Source: Acephala macrosclerotiorum (taxonomy: Eukaryota; Ascomycota; Leotiomycetes; Helotiales; Mollisiaceae). Taken from it: a stretch of DNA of 60,394 nucleotides. This document shows, piece by piece, positions 40,989-56,487 of the stretch. A program made the position numbers and the translations under genes. Below the pieces are notes generated by a model that was not told the origin of the DNA, searched no databases, and was given only the letters and a program-made list of their open reading frames with translations. Each line of letters opens with the position of its first letter. Position 1 is the first letter of the stretch. Location of the stretch: positions 4,126 through 64,519 of the forward strand of contig MU119492.1 of the NCBI GenBank assembly GCA_014904845.1, written 5' to 3'.

Positions 40989-42889
40989 ATAATAAAATTT
41001 AATAAAACGAGATTTAAAATATCGATATTTAAAAAATTAAAACTAAAAAAATTAAAACTCGAAAAATTAATATTTTAACAAATATAATTCGAAAAAAATC
41101 GTTGAAATATTATTAAAATTTATTATATATTTAAAAAAAAAAAAAAATAAACAATTATTGATTTAAACGATAATTTTAAATTAAAACGTTTATTTTTAAA
41201 TTGAAATTAATCGTAGAATTATTAAACGATTAATAATTTAAATAAATCGAATTAATATTATATTTTTTATAAAAAAAAATCTTATTATAATACGTTTTTT
41301 TTTAAAATTTATTTTATATTTTTTAAATTTAATAAAATAATTATAAAAACTTTTTTTAATTAAAATACAAATTCTATAAATATAAAAATTAAAATAATAT
41401 TTTTTAATATTATTATATATAATAAATAATTTTTTAACGTTTTATATTTTTAAATATTTAAATCGATTATATTATTGAATAATATTTAAATTAATAATAT
41501 AAATTTAAAAAAAATTTAAAAAAAATTAAAATAATAATAAAAAAAACGAAAATAAATAAAAAAATTAATTCGTTAAAAAAATTAATAATTAAATTATATA
41601 ATAAAAAAAAATCAATTTAATAATATTAATAAATTTTATAATAAATTATTTTATTCGATCGAAAAATTAAAACTTATAAAAATAAAATTAAATTTCGAAC
41701 GAATTTTTTAATTTATCGAAAAATAATAATATTAAATAATCGAAAAAATTTATTTAAAATTTAAAAAAAATATATTAAATTTCAAATTTTAAATTCGATT
41801 ATTTAAAAATTTTAAAATATTTTTTTTAAAAATCTTTTTCGAATTGATATTAATAATTATATATATAATTATAATAATATTAACGTTTTAATCGTTTTTT
41901 TTTTTACGTTTATAATTTTTTTTTAAAATAAAAATATTTAATAAAATATTTAAATTCGATATAATAAAGTTTTTTATAATAAATATAAAAATCGATAATA
42001 TTGAAATTAAATTAATTATATATTAAAAAAATAATATTAATAAATATTAAAAAAATTTTAACGTTTTTTTTTATTATATATTTTTTAAACGATTTTATCG
42101 AATAAATAATCGAATAATTTTAAATTTCGATAAAAATTAAAAATTAAATTAAAATAATAATAAAAATTTTATAAATAAAATCGAAATTTTAAAAAAATTA
42201 TAAAATTAATTAAATTTAAAAATTTTTTATAATTAAATAAAAATATTATAATTCGTTATTAATTTAAAAAAATTAATTAAAAAATTAAAAAATATTATTA
42301 TATTTTATAAAATATAAATTATAAAATCGAATTATAAATTATATAAATTTTTTAAAATTAATTTTACAATCGATTTAAAATATATTTAATATTAAAAAAA
42401 TTCGTTTAAAGTTTTTAATTTTTTAATAATTATTATATTCGTATTTATTTCGAATAATTATATATATTCGAATTTATTTTTTATTTTATATTAAAATAAT
42501 TTTTTTTATACGATTTTTTTTATTTTTTATTTAATTTTTTTATTATTAAAATCGATTATTTATTTTATAGTAATAAAAAATTATAATAATAATAATAATA
42601 ATAAATTACAAGATTCGTATATTAATATTATTATATTCGAGTATTTGTTTATTATAAAATATTTTTTTAAACGATAAAACTTTTTTTATTAATTAAATTT
42701 ATTATTTTTAAAAATTAAAATAAAAAAATTTTTTTTAAAAAAATTTAATTTTATTAAATATTATAAATTATCGAATAAAATAATTATAATATTTTTTAAA
42801 ATAAAAATAAATTTTATTAAAATTTTAAAACGTTCTTTATAAAAAAATTTAAATTAAATCGAAAAATATAATTAAAAAATAAAAAAAAA

Positions 42890-42925
<36 letters not shown>

Positions 42926-42962
42926 ATAAAAAAAAAAATTTCAAAAAAAAAAAAAAACTCGT

Positions 42963-43018
42963 AAAAAAAAATATATATATTTCGAAAAAAAAATATATAT
43001 ATTTCGAAAAAAAAATAT
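42963..43018. repeat. Short tandem repeat, 21-22 bp units
   Basis: Units of an A run followed by TATATATATTTCG repeat two to three times, just after a long poly-A tract (about 42894-42922). Confidence 0.7.
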
Positions 43019-43123
43019 ATTAATATTAAATTCGAAATTATTCGTACGATAATACGAATAAATTTTTTATAAATTTTAATTAAAAATTATTATATAATTT
43101 AAAATTAATCGATTAAATAATAA

Positions 43124-43163
43124 AAAATAAAAATCGAAAATAAAAATCGAAAATAAAAATCGA
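43124..43163. repeat. 13-bp tandem repeat, three units
   Basis: AAAATAAAAATCG is repeated three times in direct succession with the CpG intact in each unit. Confidence 0.75.
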
Positions 43164-44444
43164 ATATTTGAATTAAATTTTTAAATCGATTTATAATTTA
43201 AAATAAAAACGAAAACAATAAATTAAAAATAAAAATTAATAAAAAAATCAATAATCAAATTAAATATAAAAATAAAAATTATAAAAAAATAAATAAAAAT
43301 AATTTTAAATTTTAAATTTTTAAAAAAAAATTAAAATTAAAATTCGAATAAATTAATAAAAAAATTTTTAAAAATTTATATTTATAAATAAAATTTTCAA
43401 ATCGTAAAATTATTAATTAAAATTATATTATACGAAATAATAATAAAAAAAAAATATTTTAAATTCGAAAAAAATTTACTCGATAAAAATAAAATAAATA
43501 AAATTTTCAATATAATTTTTTGTCGATTTTATATATTAATTTTTATTTCGATTTTTTTTATTTTAATTATTTATTTTCGTTTTATAAAATAATAATTAAT
43601 TTTTAATTATAATAATTATTATTATAAAACTTTTATAAATTATTAAAATATTAAAAAATAAAGTTTTTATATTATAAATATAATCGAATTACGATTATTA
43701 AAACGTAAATTATTACGATTAATAAAAATACTCGTAATATAAAAATTATTTAAAATAAAAAATATTATTTTCAATTCGTAATATTTAATTAAAAATTAAA
43801 AAATTTATAAAAACGCAATTAAAATAATAAATTTATTTATTAATTCAATATACGATTAATAATTAATTTAATAAATAATTATTTATTTATATAATATATT
43901 AAAATCGTAATTTTAAAATTTCGAATATAAATTTTTTTTTAAATAAAAAAATAAAAAATAAAAAATAATTTAATATTTTAAATACGAGAAAAAATAACGA
44001 AAAAATATTAAAAAATTAAAAAAATAATTTATTTATAAAATAATAAACAATCGATTTTATTTAAATATTAAATATAATAAATTTAAATTTTAAAAAAAAT
44101 AATTAATTAATTAATTTTTAAAAATTCTATTTTTAATAATATTTATAAAACGTTAAAATTAAAAATATTTTTGAAATATCAATTTAAATATATTTTTTTA
44201 TAAATAGAAAAAATTTAATTAAATAAATTAATAAAATTTTAATAAAAGAATAAAATAAATTGTTAAATTAAATTTAAATATGAAATTTTGAACTTATAAT
44301 TTATTAAAAAATATAATTAAATATATATTTAATATCGAATATAAAAAAAATGCAAAATTTTTTATATTTATAAAAAAATTATATAAAAAATTAAAAATAC
44401 GTACTTATAATACGTATTTCGAATTTAAATTTATTTTTTTAATA

Positions 44445-47247
44445 AAATAATATTCGTTTATAAAATTATATAATTTTATTTCGATTTTTTATTTTTTTAA
44501 AAATAAAATTTTTTATTTATAATTTTATAAAAATTTAATTTCGTAAATAATCGATAAATATAAAATTAATATTATTATATAAAATAAATTTTTTATTTTA
44601 TTTTATAATGATTATTATTTTAATAATTAAAATTTTAATTAAATGAAATTTTTATTCGTTTAAATTATTTGAAATTTATACAATTATTTAAAATAAATTT
44701 ATTTAATATAATTATATAAATTATTTTAATATTTGAAAATTTAATAAATTTTCAATCGATTTTATAATAAAATTTAAAAATAAATTATATATTTATAATA
44801 TATATATTATATAAAAAAACAAATAAAAATCGTATAATTATTTTATTAAATTAAAAAAACATTTAATAAAATTAATTTCGATTTTAAATTTTAATTAAAA
44901 ACGATTAAATATATATATTATTTTATAATTAATATATTATTATTCGAAATATATTACGATAAAAAATTTAATTACAATTATATTAAAACTTTCGAATTTA
45001 TTATTTATTATTATAATTTTAATAAAAATTAAAAAAATCGAAATAAAATTATTTAAAATTTTTTAATTAAATATAAAAAAAATATTTTATATAAAATTTT
45101 AAAATTAAACGATTATATTATTTAAATAGTTTTAATTAAAAAAATTAAATATTTTTTTTAAAATAAATATAAATACGAATTGTAATATTTTATAAATTAT
45201 ATTATAAATTCGATTAAATTATTAATTTTTATTTCGATATTAAAATTTGTATTAAAATTTATTATTTTATTTTATTTATTAATCTCGATATTTTTATTCG
45301 ATTTAATTTGTAAAAAAAAACAATTAATAATAAAAAATTAATTTATCGATTATATAAAATTATTTATTTTATTATTATTTATTTTTAATTATTTAAAATT
45401 AAATTTATTTAAATTAATTTATTTTTTTTATTTTATAATAATTTATTTTTTTAAAAAAATATTAATTGTTTATTTAATAATATAAAATTAAAAATTTTTA
45501 TTTTTTGATTATATTTTTAATTTGTAATTATTAAATAATTTTATCGTTTTAATATAAATTATTAATTAAATTTTTAATATAAAATTTTTTCAATTGAATT
45601 CAATTAAATTTTTTTTTAATCGAATAATTTTTTTTAAATAATAAAAAAAAATTATATTTAAAAATTAAAATTTAATTTAAACGATAATAAGATTAATTTT
45701 TTTAATTTTATTAATTTATTAAATTTTTTTTCTTTTTCGTATTTTATAATAATTATTTTTTATTATTTTTTTTCGATTATATAAACTCGAATAAATTTTT
45801 CGAATTTCGAATATTTAAATAAATTATAAATTATTCGTAATAAAAATAATAAAAAATAATAATATAAAAAAAAATATATATATTTTTAATAAAAAATAAA
45901 ACGTAAACGAAAATAAAATATTCGAATAATTATAAATTATTTATTAAAAAATAAATATTTCGAATTAAATATAATATTATAAAAAAAAATTTTATAATAT
46001 AAAATATAATAAATAATTCGCGATTTTAAATAATAATAAAAAAAATCGATTATTATAAAAAATTTATTTTAATAATAAAATCGATAAATTATAAAATTAT
46101 TTTTATTTTTATTATTGTTTATAATAAAAAAATTAATTAAATAAATATAAAAAAAATTTATTTATAAAAAAATCAATATTAAAATTTATCTCGATTTAAT
46201 TATTGAATATAATATTTCGAGAATTATTAAATTAAATAAAATTTTATATAATTTTAAATAATTATTTCGTATATAATATAATATTTTTATTAATTTTTTT
46301 TTAAAATAAAATTTTAAATTTTATAATTTTAATATTTTTGTTTTTTATTAAAAGGTATTAATATTATTATTTATATTAATAATTTTTTTATTATTGATAA
46401 TTTACGAAAAAATATTAATATTATTAAAAAAAAATATAATTTTTAATTTTATATATTCGATATAAATTTAATTTTTTAAAAATCAATTTAATTATTTGAA
46501 AATTATATTAATTTTAATTAAATCGATAATTGTAATATTAAACGATTAATATTAAATTAAAAATTTAATATAAAATCGATAATTATTAATTAATTCGTAA
46601 AATATTATTATATTTATAAAATTTTTTTAATTTTACGTTCGAATTAAATATATCGATATTTAATATTATTTCGTTCGTAAAAAAATTATTAAAATTTTTT
46701 TTTTAAAATATATTTACACGTTATAAAAAATTGCAAATAAATTAATAAAAAAATTATTGAAAAAATCGTTTTAAAAATTTCGAATAATTATAAAAATCGA
46801 GTAATTTTTATAATTAAAAAGAAAATTATTTATTGTTCAATCAATTGTTTATAAATTAATTCGAATTTAATTCGAATATATTCGATTATAATATTAATTT
46901 TATTTATATTATTCGAATAATTATTATATAAAATATTTTAAATGAAAAAAAAATTTTTATTTAAAATTTTTATTTTTATTATTAATATTTTATTTTTATT
47001 TTTTATTATTTTTTTTATTTATTATTTATTATTTTTTTATATAATTTTAATTATAATTTATTGAAAATATAATTAAATATCGTATATAATATATAAAATT
47101 TTTTAAATTCGTTTATTTAAAATATATAAAATATTCGATCGTATAAAAATATTAAAATAAAACTTTTTTTATTTTTTTTATATATAAAAATTTTTCGTTT
47201 TTTTTATATATAAAAAATAATAAATATTTATTTTATATTTTTTAATA
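44445..47247 (+). mobile_element. Copy A6 of family A, 3' part with 3' LTR
   Basis: A sequence enters at about 44445 (AATAATATTCGTTTATAAAA, as at 4314 in A1) and runs to a 3' LTR at 47150-47247 (98 bp, ending TTTTTAATA). The 5' third is missing. It abuts reverse-oriented A7. Confidence 0.78.
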
Positions 47248-50200
47248 AAAACGATTTAATAATTACGAATTAAAAATATAATCAAAAAACGAAAAATTAT
47301 TAATTTTATATTATTAAATAAACGATTAATATTTCTAAAAAAATTATAAAATAAAAAAACAATTTAATTTAAATTCGATTTTAAACGATCAAAAGTAAAT
47401 AATAATAAAATAATTAATTTTATATAATTAATAAAATAATTTATTATTATTTTTTTTTATTTATTATTAATCGTTTTTTATTATAATTAATCGTATATTT
47501 TATTATTAATCGTTTTTTTATTATTAATCGTTTTTTTTACGAATAAAAATATTAAAATTAATAAATAAAATAAAATAATAAAATTTAAAACGAATTTTAA
47601 TATTAAAATAAAAATTAATAATTTAATCGAATTTATAAAATGATTTATAAATTGTAAAAATTCGTATTTATTTTAAAAAAAACGTTTAATTTTTTTAATT
47701 AAAATCGCTCGAGTAATATAATCGTTTTATTTTAAAATTTTATATAAAATATTTTTTTCGTATTTAATTAAAATTTTTCGAATGATTTTATTTCGATTTT
47801 TTTAATTTTTATTAAAATTATAATAATAAATAATATAATCGAAAATAAAAATAATACGTATATTTAATTATTTTTAATTAAATATTAAAATTAAATTTTT
47901 TTTTTAAAAATAATTTAATTAAATTATTCGAATAAATTATTTATTTTTAATAAATATAATTCGATAAATTTTTAAATTAAATATAATAATTCGTAATTTT
48001 ATTTTATTATATATAAAAATAATAAAAAACTAATTATTATTAAATTTTTAAATTAAAATTAAATCGATTATATTAAAATAAATTAATTTTATTAAATGTT
48101 TTTTTAATTTAATAAAATAATTATACAATTTTTATTTTTTTTTTTATATAATATATATATTATAAATATATTATTTATTTTTAAATTTTATTATAAAATC
48201 GATTAAAAATTTATCGAGTTTTTAAACGGTGAAATAATTTATATAATTATATTAAATAAATTTATTTTAAATAATTGTATAAATTTCAAATAATTTAAAC
48301 GAATAAAAATTTCATTTAATCGAAGTATTAATTACTAAAATAATAATTATCGTAAAATAATATAAAAAAAATTATTTAATTTAATTGAAAAATTAAAAAT
48401 TATTTCGTATAATAATATTAATTTTATATTTATTAATTATTTATAAAATTATAAATAAAAAATTTTACTTTTAAAAAATTAAAAAATCGAAATAAAATTA
48501 TATAATCTTATAAATAAATATTATTAATTTATTATTCGAATTTAAAAACGAAATAAAAATATTTTTAATATTTTTATACAATTTAAAATTATTAAATGGA
48601 AAATTAATAAATTAAAATCGATTTATAATAATATAATTAATATTAACAATTTAATTATTTTTAAAAAATTCAATAAAAACTTCAAAAATTATATCGAATA
48701 AAAAAAACTCCAAAAAAAAATATATATATAAAAAACGATTTATTATCAATAATTAAAAATTAAAAATTAAAAATTATAATTATAATTATATTAATAAATT
48801 CTACGAATAAAATAAAAAAACAATATAAATTCGATTAAAAAATTTAATTTTTTCAAAAATAAATTTTTTATTTCGTTCGATTTTCGTTTATTTTATTTTA
48901 ATTTTTTTTTTTTTAATATTAAAATTTTTTTTAAAATAAAAATATTTAATAAAATATTTAATTTTTATATAATATAATTTTTTATAATAATTATAAAAAT
49001 CTCGAGCGTTTAATAAACGATTACTAATTATAAAAACGATTTTAATATTAATAATAAACGAATTTTATTATTATTTTTTATCGAACGTTTTTTAAATTAT
49101 TATATTTTATTTAATTATAAAATTTTTAAACGTTTAAATAAAATTATAAAATTATTAAAATATTATAATAAAAATTTTATATATAAATTCAAATTTTTAA
49201 AAAAATTATAAAATTAATTAAACGAATATAAAAATTATCGTTTTATAAAAATTTTTTAATTTATTATTAATTTAAAAAAATTAATTTTAAAAAATTAATA
49301 ATATTTTTATATTCGATTAAAATAAAAATATAAAAACGAGTAATAAAATCAATTAATTTTCTCGTTTTAATAAATCGTTTTAAATGAAAAATATTTAATA
49401 TTTAATAAATTCGATTAAAGTTTTTTATTTTTTTTTAATTATTATATTTATATCGATTTTTAATAATAAAATAATTTTAATATTATTATTTTTTTTAAAC
49501 GAGTATTTTTTTATTATATATTATTTTAAATAAAAATTATTTATTGTATTTTTTTTTATAAATAAACTTTTTTATATTAATTGTATTATTTTTAAATTTA
49601 AATTTTATAACGAAATTCGATTTAAATAATTATTATATAATATAATTAAAATCGTTTATAATAAAAAATTCATTGATTTTATAATAAAAATCGAATTAAT
49701 TTTTTTCGTTTTTGAAAATTAAAAAAAAATTAAAAAAAAAATCTCTCGTAAATATTTTAATTTTTTTAATTATTATTTAAAATCGAAAATAATAATATAA
49801 ATCGCGTATATTAATAAACGAAATTTTGATTTAAAAAATAAAATACAATATTAAATTTTTTTTTTAAAAACTCGTTATAAATATAAAATAAAAATATTAA
49901 TAAAAAATTTTTAATCGTTTAAAAAAAAAATTTAAATCGATTTATAATTAATTAAATTCGCTTTTTTATTAATAATAATAAATTTTACGAAAAAAAAAAA
50001 TTTTAAAAATAAAAAAATTCGATTAATAAATAATTAAAAATTACAAATAATTATTTCGATATTTAAAAATAATTTATATATTGTAAAATTAAAAATATTT
50101 ATAAAATTTAAAATATATATATAATTCTTTGAAAAATTAATATTTATAAACGAGAAAATATTATTATTATTACTTGTAATTAATATTAAATTAAAAATTT

Positions 50201-50979
50201 TATTAAAAATATTAATAAAAATATTAAATATATTTTAAATAATATTTTTAAAATAATAAAATTATTGATTAAAATTTTATTAAATAAAATAATATTGAGA
50301 TTATAATTACTCGAATTAAATTTTTTTTTTTTTATAAAAATACAATCGAAAAATATAAAATATAATATTTTATTAATTTTATATATTTTTTTAATTTTTT
50401 TTATTTAATTTATTAAATTCGTTTAATTCGTTTAATTCGTTTAAATTTTCAATATTTTTTTTAATTTAAATTAAAATTCGTTTATAATCGTTTTTAATAT
50501 TTCGTATTATACGTTAAAAAAATATATTATTTGATTATTATAATAATATTTATAAAAATATTTTCAATTAATATAATTGAATATTATTATTAAAACTTGA
50601 AAAAAAATTTCAATTAATAAAAAAATACAATAAAAAATAAATGAAAATAAAAAAAAACTCGTTTAAAATTTAAATAATATAATTTTTTTTTATTGAAATA
50701 TTTTTAAAATAAAAATAAAAAAAGTTTAATTTAAAACTCGATTAAATTATTTAATCGATAAAATAAAACTTTATAAAATAAAATTAAAATAATTTAAATC
50801 GAAAAATATTTATAATTTATTTTAATTTGAAAAACATTTTAATATCGAGTTTTTTTTTTGATTTGAAAATATTTTAAATTTAAAAATAAAAAAATAAATT
50901 TATTTAAAAATTGAAAAAGTTTATATTTGTAAAATCAAAAAAATATTCGAATTATTTTAAAGTATTAAAAATAACGTAA

Positions 50980-51057
50980 AATTCAAATTTAAAATAAACT
51001 AAAAAAAATTATAAATAAAATTTAAATTTAAAATAAATAAAAAAAAACTATAAATAA
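50980..51057. repeat. 39-bp tandem duplication in A7
   Basis: Two units of an A-rich segment (AATTCAAATTTAAAATAAAC and AATTTAAATTTAAAATAAAT at their starts) lie in direct succession. The same place in A5 (about 40470-40510) has a single unit. Confidence 0.7.
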
Positions 51058-51310
51058 AATTATAATAAAAATATATATATTTTAAATTATTTTAAAAAAT
51101 AATTTTCAAATATATAAAATTGTTTAAATTATTTAAATATTTTATATTCTTTTAAACTTTTTTAAAAAATTTAAAATTTAAAAAATAAACGTTTTTTTAA
51201 TTGAATTTAATTAATTATATTTATTATAAATAAATAAAATTTAATTAATTTGATTTTTATATAAAATTAATTAAAAAAAAATCAATTAAAATAATCGAGT
51301 ATTCGAAAAA

Positions 51311-51314
<4 letters not shown>

Positions 51315-51363
<49 letters not shown>
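51315..51363. repeat. (AAAT)n microsatellite
   Basis: About twelve perfect tetramers near the LTR of A7. Other A copies have a looser A-rich stretch at this place, so the array expanded in this copy. Confidence 0.9.
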
Positions 51364-51366
<3 letters not shown>

Positions 51367-51488
51367 TATACAAAATTCGAATTTATAATTTGTCAAAAAA
51401 TATAAAATAAATATATATTATAAATAATATATAAAAAAAACAAAGTTTTTATATATATAAAAAAAATAAAAAAAATTTCATTTTAATA

Positions 51489-54400
51489 TATTAAAAACTT
51501 TATATTTATAATTTTAAAAATGTTTAATTAATTAAAAAAAATTAAAAAAATATATTATTTTTACGAAATTTATAATAAACAATTTTAATCTTTTTTAAAT
51601 CTTTAAAAAAATTTTAATATTTCGATTACAAATAAAAAATTAAAATAAAAAATTTAAAATTATATAAAAATAATATTTAAAAAATATTAAACGTTTAAAT
51701 ATATATATAAAATTATATTATAATCAAATATTAATAAAATACAATTTTTTAAATTTATATAATGTATTAATTAAAAAAAAAAATATTAATAAATATTTAT
51801 TTTTTATTTTTCAAAAAATATTTAATATAATTTTTAAAGTATTTTAATTTTATTAATTTTAATTTTTTATTTTTTATTGTAATTTAAATTATTTTATATA
51901 ATCGAAATATAAATTTTATTATTTTTATTATTATATTACGTTTAAATTTATATTTAAAAATCGTAGAAAAATAAATTTATAATCAAATTATATAATTATA
52001 TTTCAAATATTAAATATTTTAATATTTTAATATTTTATATTACGATAAAATTTAAAATTAATAAAATTTTATTTTAATTCAATATAAATTATTTAATTGT
52101 AATATATTATATTTTTAATTAGTTTTAATTATTATAATATTAAATTTTAATATATATATAAACTTTTTTTTTTAAATTGTAAAATATATATAATTTTATT
52201 ATAATAAGTAATTTCGATTGAATTTATTAATAAATATAATTAGAAATCAAAAATCGAAAAATTAATAAAACGTTATAAAAATTTTAATAAAAATCAAAAA
52301 TAGTAATAATAACGATTTTAAAATGATTTTATTAAAAATTATAATTTCGATATTATAATAATAATTTTAAAATTATAATTTTCCGTTTTATTATATTATT
52401 AAAATAACGTTATAAAATACTATTTAATTAATTATTAAAAAATATTTAAAAAATATATACGATAAATTATTTTTATTATTTTTTTATTTTATTTTATTTT
52501 ATTTTTTTATTTATTTTATTTTTTATTATTTTCAAAAAAAAAAAAAATTTAATTTAAAAATTTATATATAAATTTTTTTATTAAAATATTTTTTAATTTT
52601 TTTAATTCGTTTTTTTTTTTATAATTTAAATTTTTTTCGTATAATATTATATATTATTAATAATCGATATAATTATTAATAAATTTTTTTTTTTAATTAT
52701 TAGTTTTTTATAAAAATTTTTAAATATAATATAAATATTTTTAAGATTTTTTTTTTAATATTTAATTATTACGATTTTATAATTTTATAAGTTTTTAAAT
52801 TATTAATATTTTCAAACGTAAAATTTTAATTATTTTATATATTAAATAAAACTTTTTATTTTTCTTTTTAAAAAAATATATATTAACGAGAAAAATAAAA
52901 TATAAAATAAATTTTTTTTTATTTGAAATTTTTAAATAAATTAAAATAAAACTATTAAAAAATTTTTTAAATTTAAAAATCTAAATTATAAAATTCGAAT
53001 TAAATTTTATAATTTTAAAAAACAATTTAAATTCGTATAATAATAATAAATATTTTTATATTTTAAATATTAATAATTATATTATAATTATTATTTATTA
53101 TTTTTAATAAATACGTAATATAATAAAATAATATCGAGTTTATTATTTTAAAATTCGTTTTTTGAATATTTTATTTAATTATTTATATTAATTATTTATA
53201 AAAATTAATTTTTTTTATTAATTTTATCGAAATAATTTTTAAAAAAAAATCGATATAACGTTTTTATAAACGCAATATTATATTTATTAATAGTTTCGAA
53301 TTAAATAATAAATTTAACGTAATAATATAAAATTTAAAATAATATTAATAAATATTATCGTTTTTTATTGATCGATATTTAATAAAAATATTCTTATAAA
53401 TATTTAATCGAATAAAATATTATTAAAAATAATTTAATATTTTTTAGTTTTATATTTTGTAATTATAAATTATTATAAAATCAATAAATACTCGAATATA
53501 AAAAAATACGAAAAATATAATATTAATTAGTAATAAAAAATAATCGAAATAAAAATATAAAAAAAATTTAATTTTTTATTTTTTATTATTTAAAATAAAT
53601 TATTAAACTTATAAAAATATTTTAATTTTAAAAAAATCGATATTAAATCGAAAAAAAAAACGTTTAATAAAATTAAATCAAATAATTTTTTAAAATCTTT
53701 TATAGTATTTTTATTAAATATTAATTCGTAAATTAATTTAATAATTTAATAATTTAATAAATCAAATTTCGAGAAATATTTTTAAACAATTAATAAAAAA
53801 TATTTATTAAATTACTTTTATAAATATTAATATAAAAATATTTTTAAATAAAATAAATATTTTAATAAATTTAATTAAAATCAATTTAAAATTCTTTTTT
53901 TACGTTTTATCGAATTATTTAAATTTTTATTTATTTGTAAATACGTAATAATTACTTTTTAAAAATATTTTATAATTTATTTCAAAGTATTTAATACGTT
54001 TTATATTATTTTAAAAATTTAATATTAATAATAAAAATTATTTTTTAATAGTTCGTTAAATAATTTAAAAAAATTAAATAATAATATCGAATTTTATTAT
54101 TTGTATATTAAATTAATTTTTTTTATTAATTTAATAAAAATTATATAATAATATAATTTTTATATTTTTATAATAAAATTTTAATTAAAATTTATATATT
54201 ATTTTTTTATTTAAATTTATTATAATTTGTTTTAATATTAATAATAAAATAATAAATATTATTTTAAATGGATTTTAATTATATTAAAAAATTCGAAATA
54301 AATTTATTAAAACGATATATAAAAATTAAATAATTATATTTTCTCGATATTAAATTAATAAAATTTTATTTATTTTAATATATATTAAAATAATCGTTTT

Positions 54401-56487
54401 ATTAAAAAAATATTTATATTTCTTATTATTAATTTATAATATATATTTTATTTCGAATATTTTTATATTTATTATTATTATTTTAATATTTTCAAATAAA
54501 TATTTAAATAAAATTTTTAATAAAAAACTTATAATTAAATATAAATTTTAAAATTCTTTGAATTAAATAATAATAAAAAATATATTTTTCGAATATTATT
54601 TTTAAATAATAATTAATTATAATAATTAATTATAATAATTTTTAATAATAATTCTCGATAATAAATTTATTAATTCGAACTTTCGAAAATTAATTAATTA
54701 AATTTTAATTGTATTTAAAAATAAAAATAAATATAAAATCGATTTTTATTAAATTTTTAAAAAAAAATATTAATTAATTTTTAAACGAAATATAATTTGT
54801 TTTAAATTATTTAAATTTAAAATTTTTATAATAAAAAAATTATTTCGTTTATCGTTTTTAAAAAAATATATATATATTATTATATTATTTTTATTTTTTT
54901 AAAAAAAAAATTAATTTAAATTCAATATTTTCTCGTTATTAAATTTATTAAAATTTATTTTATTTATTGTATTTAAAATGTTTTAAATAAAAAAAAATTA
55001 AAATATATTTAATATTTTAAAATTTATAAATATTTTTTATTAATTTATTATAATAAAATATAATTTTAAATTATTAATTATTTTTTAATCGAATTAATAG
55101 TATTTAATTCGTATTATAATCGTTATTAATATATATATATATTTATTTAATTCGAATTTTTTTTCTTAATTGTAATATTTAAAAAAAACGTTATTAATAT
55201 AATATTTAAAAAATTAAATCGAATATATTTTAAATGTTACGTAAAAATTATATATTTATATTAAATTTTTTTTTAACGTTTTAAATGATTTTTAATATCG
55301 AATATATTTTTTTTTAATAAACGATATAATTTAAAAAAAATTATAATTCGTTTTTTAATATAAAATATTTAAATTAATTAATATTAATATTTAAAAATTT
55401 TTTGATTAAAATTAATTTATAAATTTTAAATTAAAAATAAAATATTAAAAAAAATATTAAAATTTATTTTAAAAAATTAAATTTATTTTTATTAAATAAA
55501 TTATTAATCGATATTTTATTATTATATATTTTTTTTTATTCATTTGAAATTATTTATAATAATTTCAATATTTTTTATATATTAATTATATAACGCGTTA
55601 AAATTTAAACGTAATAAAACGAGTAAAAATTAAAAAAAAAAAAAAAATTTAAAATATGTATATATATTAATATTATTTTAAATAATAAAAAAATCAAATT
55701 TTTTATAAAAATTATATTTGTAATATTAAAATTTTATTTCGAGAAAATTAAAAATATATATATAATATAAAAAATATCGTCGATAATAACGATAATAATA
55801 ACGAAAAAAACGAAATAAATTTTTTTATAAAAATTTTAAAAAATATTTAAATTAAAAATAATTAAATAATTAAAAATAAATAATAAAATAAATATTGAAA
55901 AAAAATTTTTATAAACGATTAAAAATTAATATTAAAATAAATAATTAAAAATAAACGATTAATTATTAATAATAATACGAATATTTTTTAAAAAAATCGT
56001 AAAATATTTTTAAATTATTTTTTCGTATATTAATATTATATATATTCGTTTAAAAATAATATTTAAAATTTATATTATTTTTATTTTTTAAATAAAATTC
56101 GAATTAAAATTAATTAATATAAAATATTTAATTAAATTAAATATTAAAAAAAATAAAAAAAATAATAATAATAAAACGAATAATATATATAATTATTTTA
56201 AGAAATTTTTTTTATTTATAATATACAAAATTTAAATAATAAATAAATTTTATTTAATTGTAATTTTTTTTTAATAAATTCGAATAATATAAAAAAAAAT
56301 ATATAATTATTCAATTTAATTTTTTTTTTTATAATTTCGAATTAAATTTTAATATTATAATAAATTTAATTTAATTTAAATAAATAAAAAACTTTAAAAT
56401 AATTAATATAAAATTTTTTTTTTTTTAAAAAATTTTATAATTTAAATAAAAAAATATTTATAATATTATTAATATTAAAAATATTAA
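51489..56487. other. AT-rich block D, no gene or recognised repeat
   Basis: Five kilobases of almost pure A/T with CpG islets and stops in all frames. No match to A, B or the copia element was recognised by eye. It begins directly after the A7 LTR and ends where B sequence starts. Part of it may be the upstream portion of repeat B, since B copy 1 is cut off at 10121. Confidence 0.5.

Larger units (their letters stand above)
40989..44444. other. AT-rich block C, partly a diverged relative of family A
   Basis: No reading frame. Within it, about 41900-42480 loosely follows reverse A4 sequence at 14600-15170 (for example AAAAAAATTATAAAATTAAT and AATTTAAAAAAATTAATT), with more indels than the true A copies, so it may be an older related element. 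The rest, including 43170-44440, was not matched to anything else here. Confidence 0.45.
47248..51488 (-). mobile_element. Copy A7 of family A, reverse, 5' part with LTR
   Basis: Reverse A sequence corresponds to A4 from about 12688 rightwards. It lacks both nested insertions, so it shows the uninterrupted form of the copia target (near 49700-49750) and of the Fot1 target. The LTR is 51391-51488 (98 bp, TGTCAAAAAA to TTTTAATA). It contains a tandem AATCGTTTTT-type repeat (47459-47536) and a 39-bp tandem duplication (about 50980-51057). The 3' 2.5 kb of the element is absent. Confidence 0.8.

Noticed and set aside
51489..56487. Mitochondrial or plasmid DNA origin for the AT-rich blocks
   Set aside because: No rRNA, tRNA or conserved mitochondrial frames are visible, and the blocks are continuous with nuclear-type LTR retrotransposons carrying C-to-T/G-to-A signatures.
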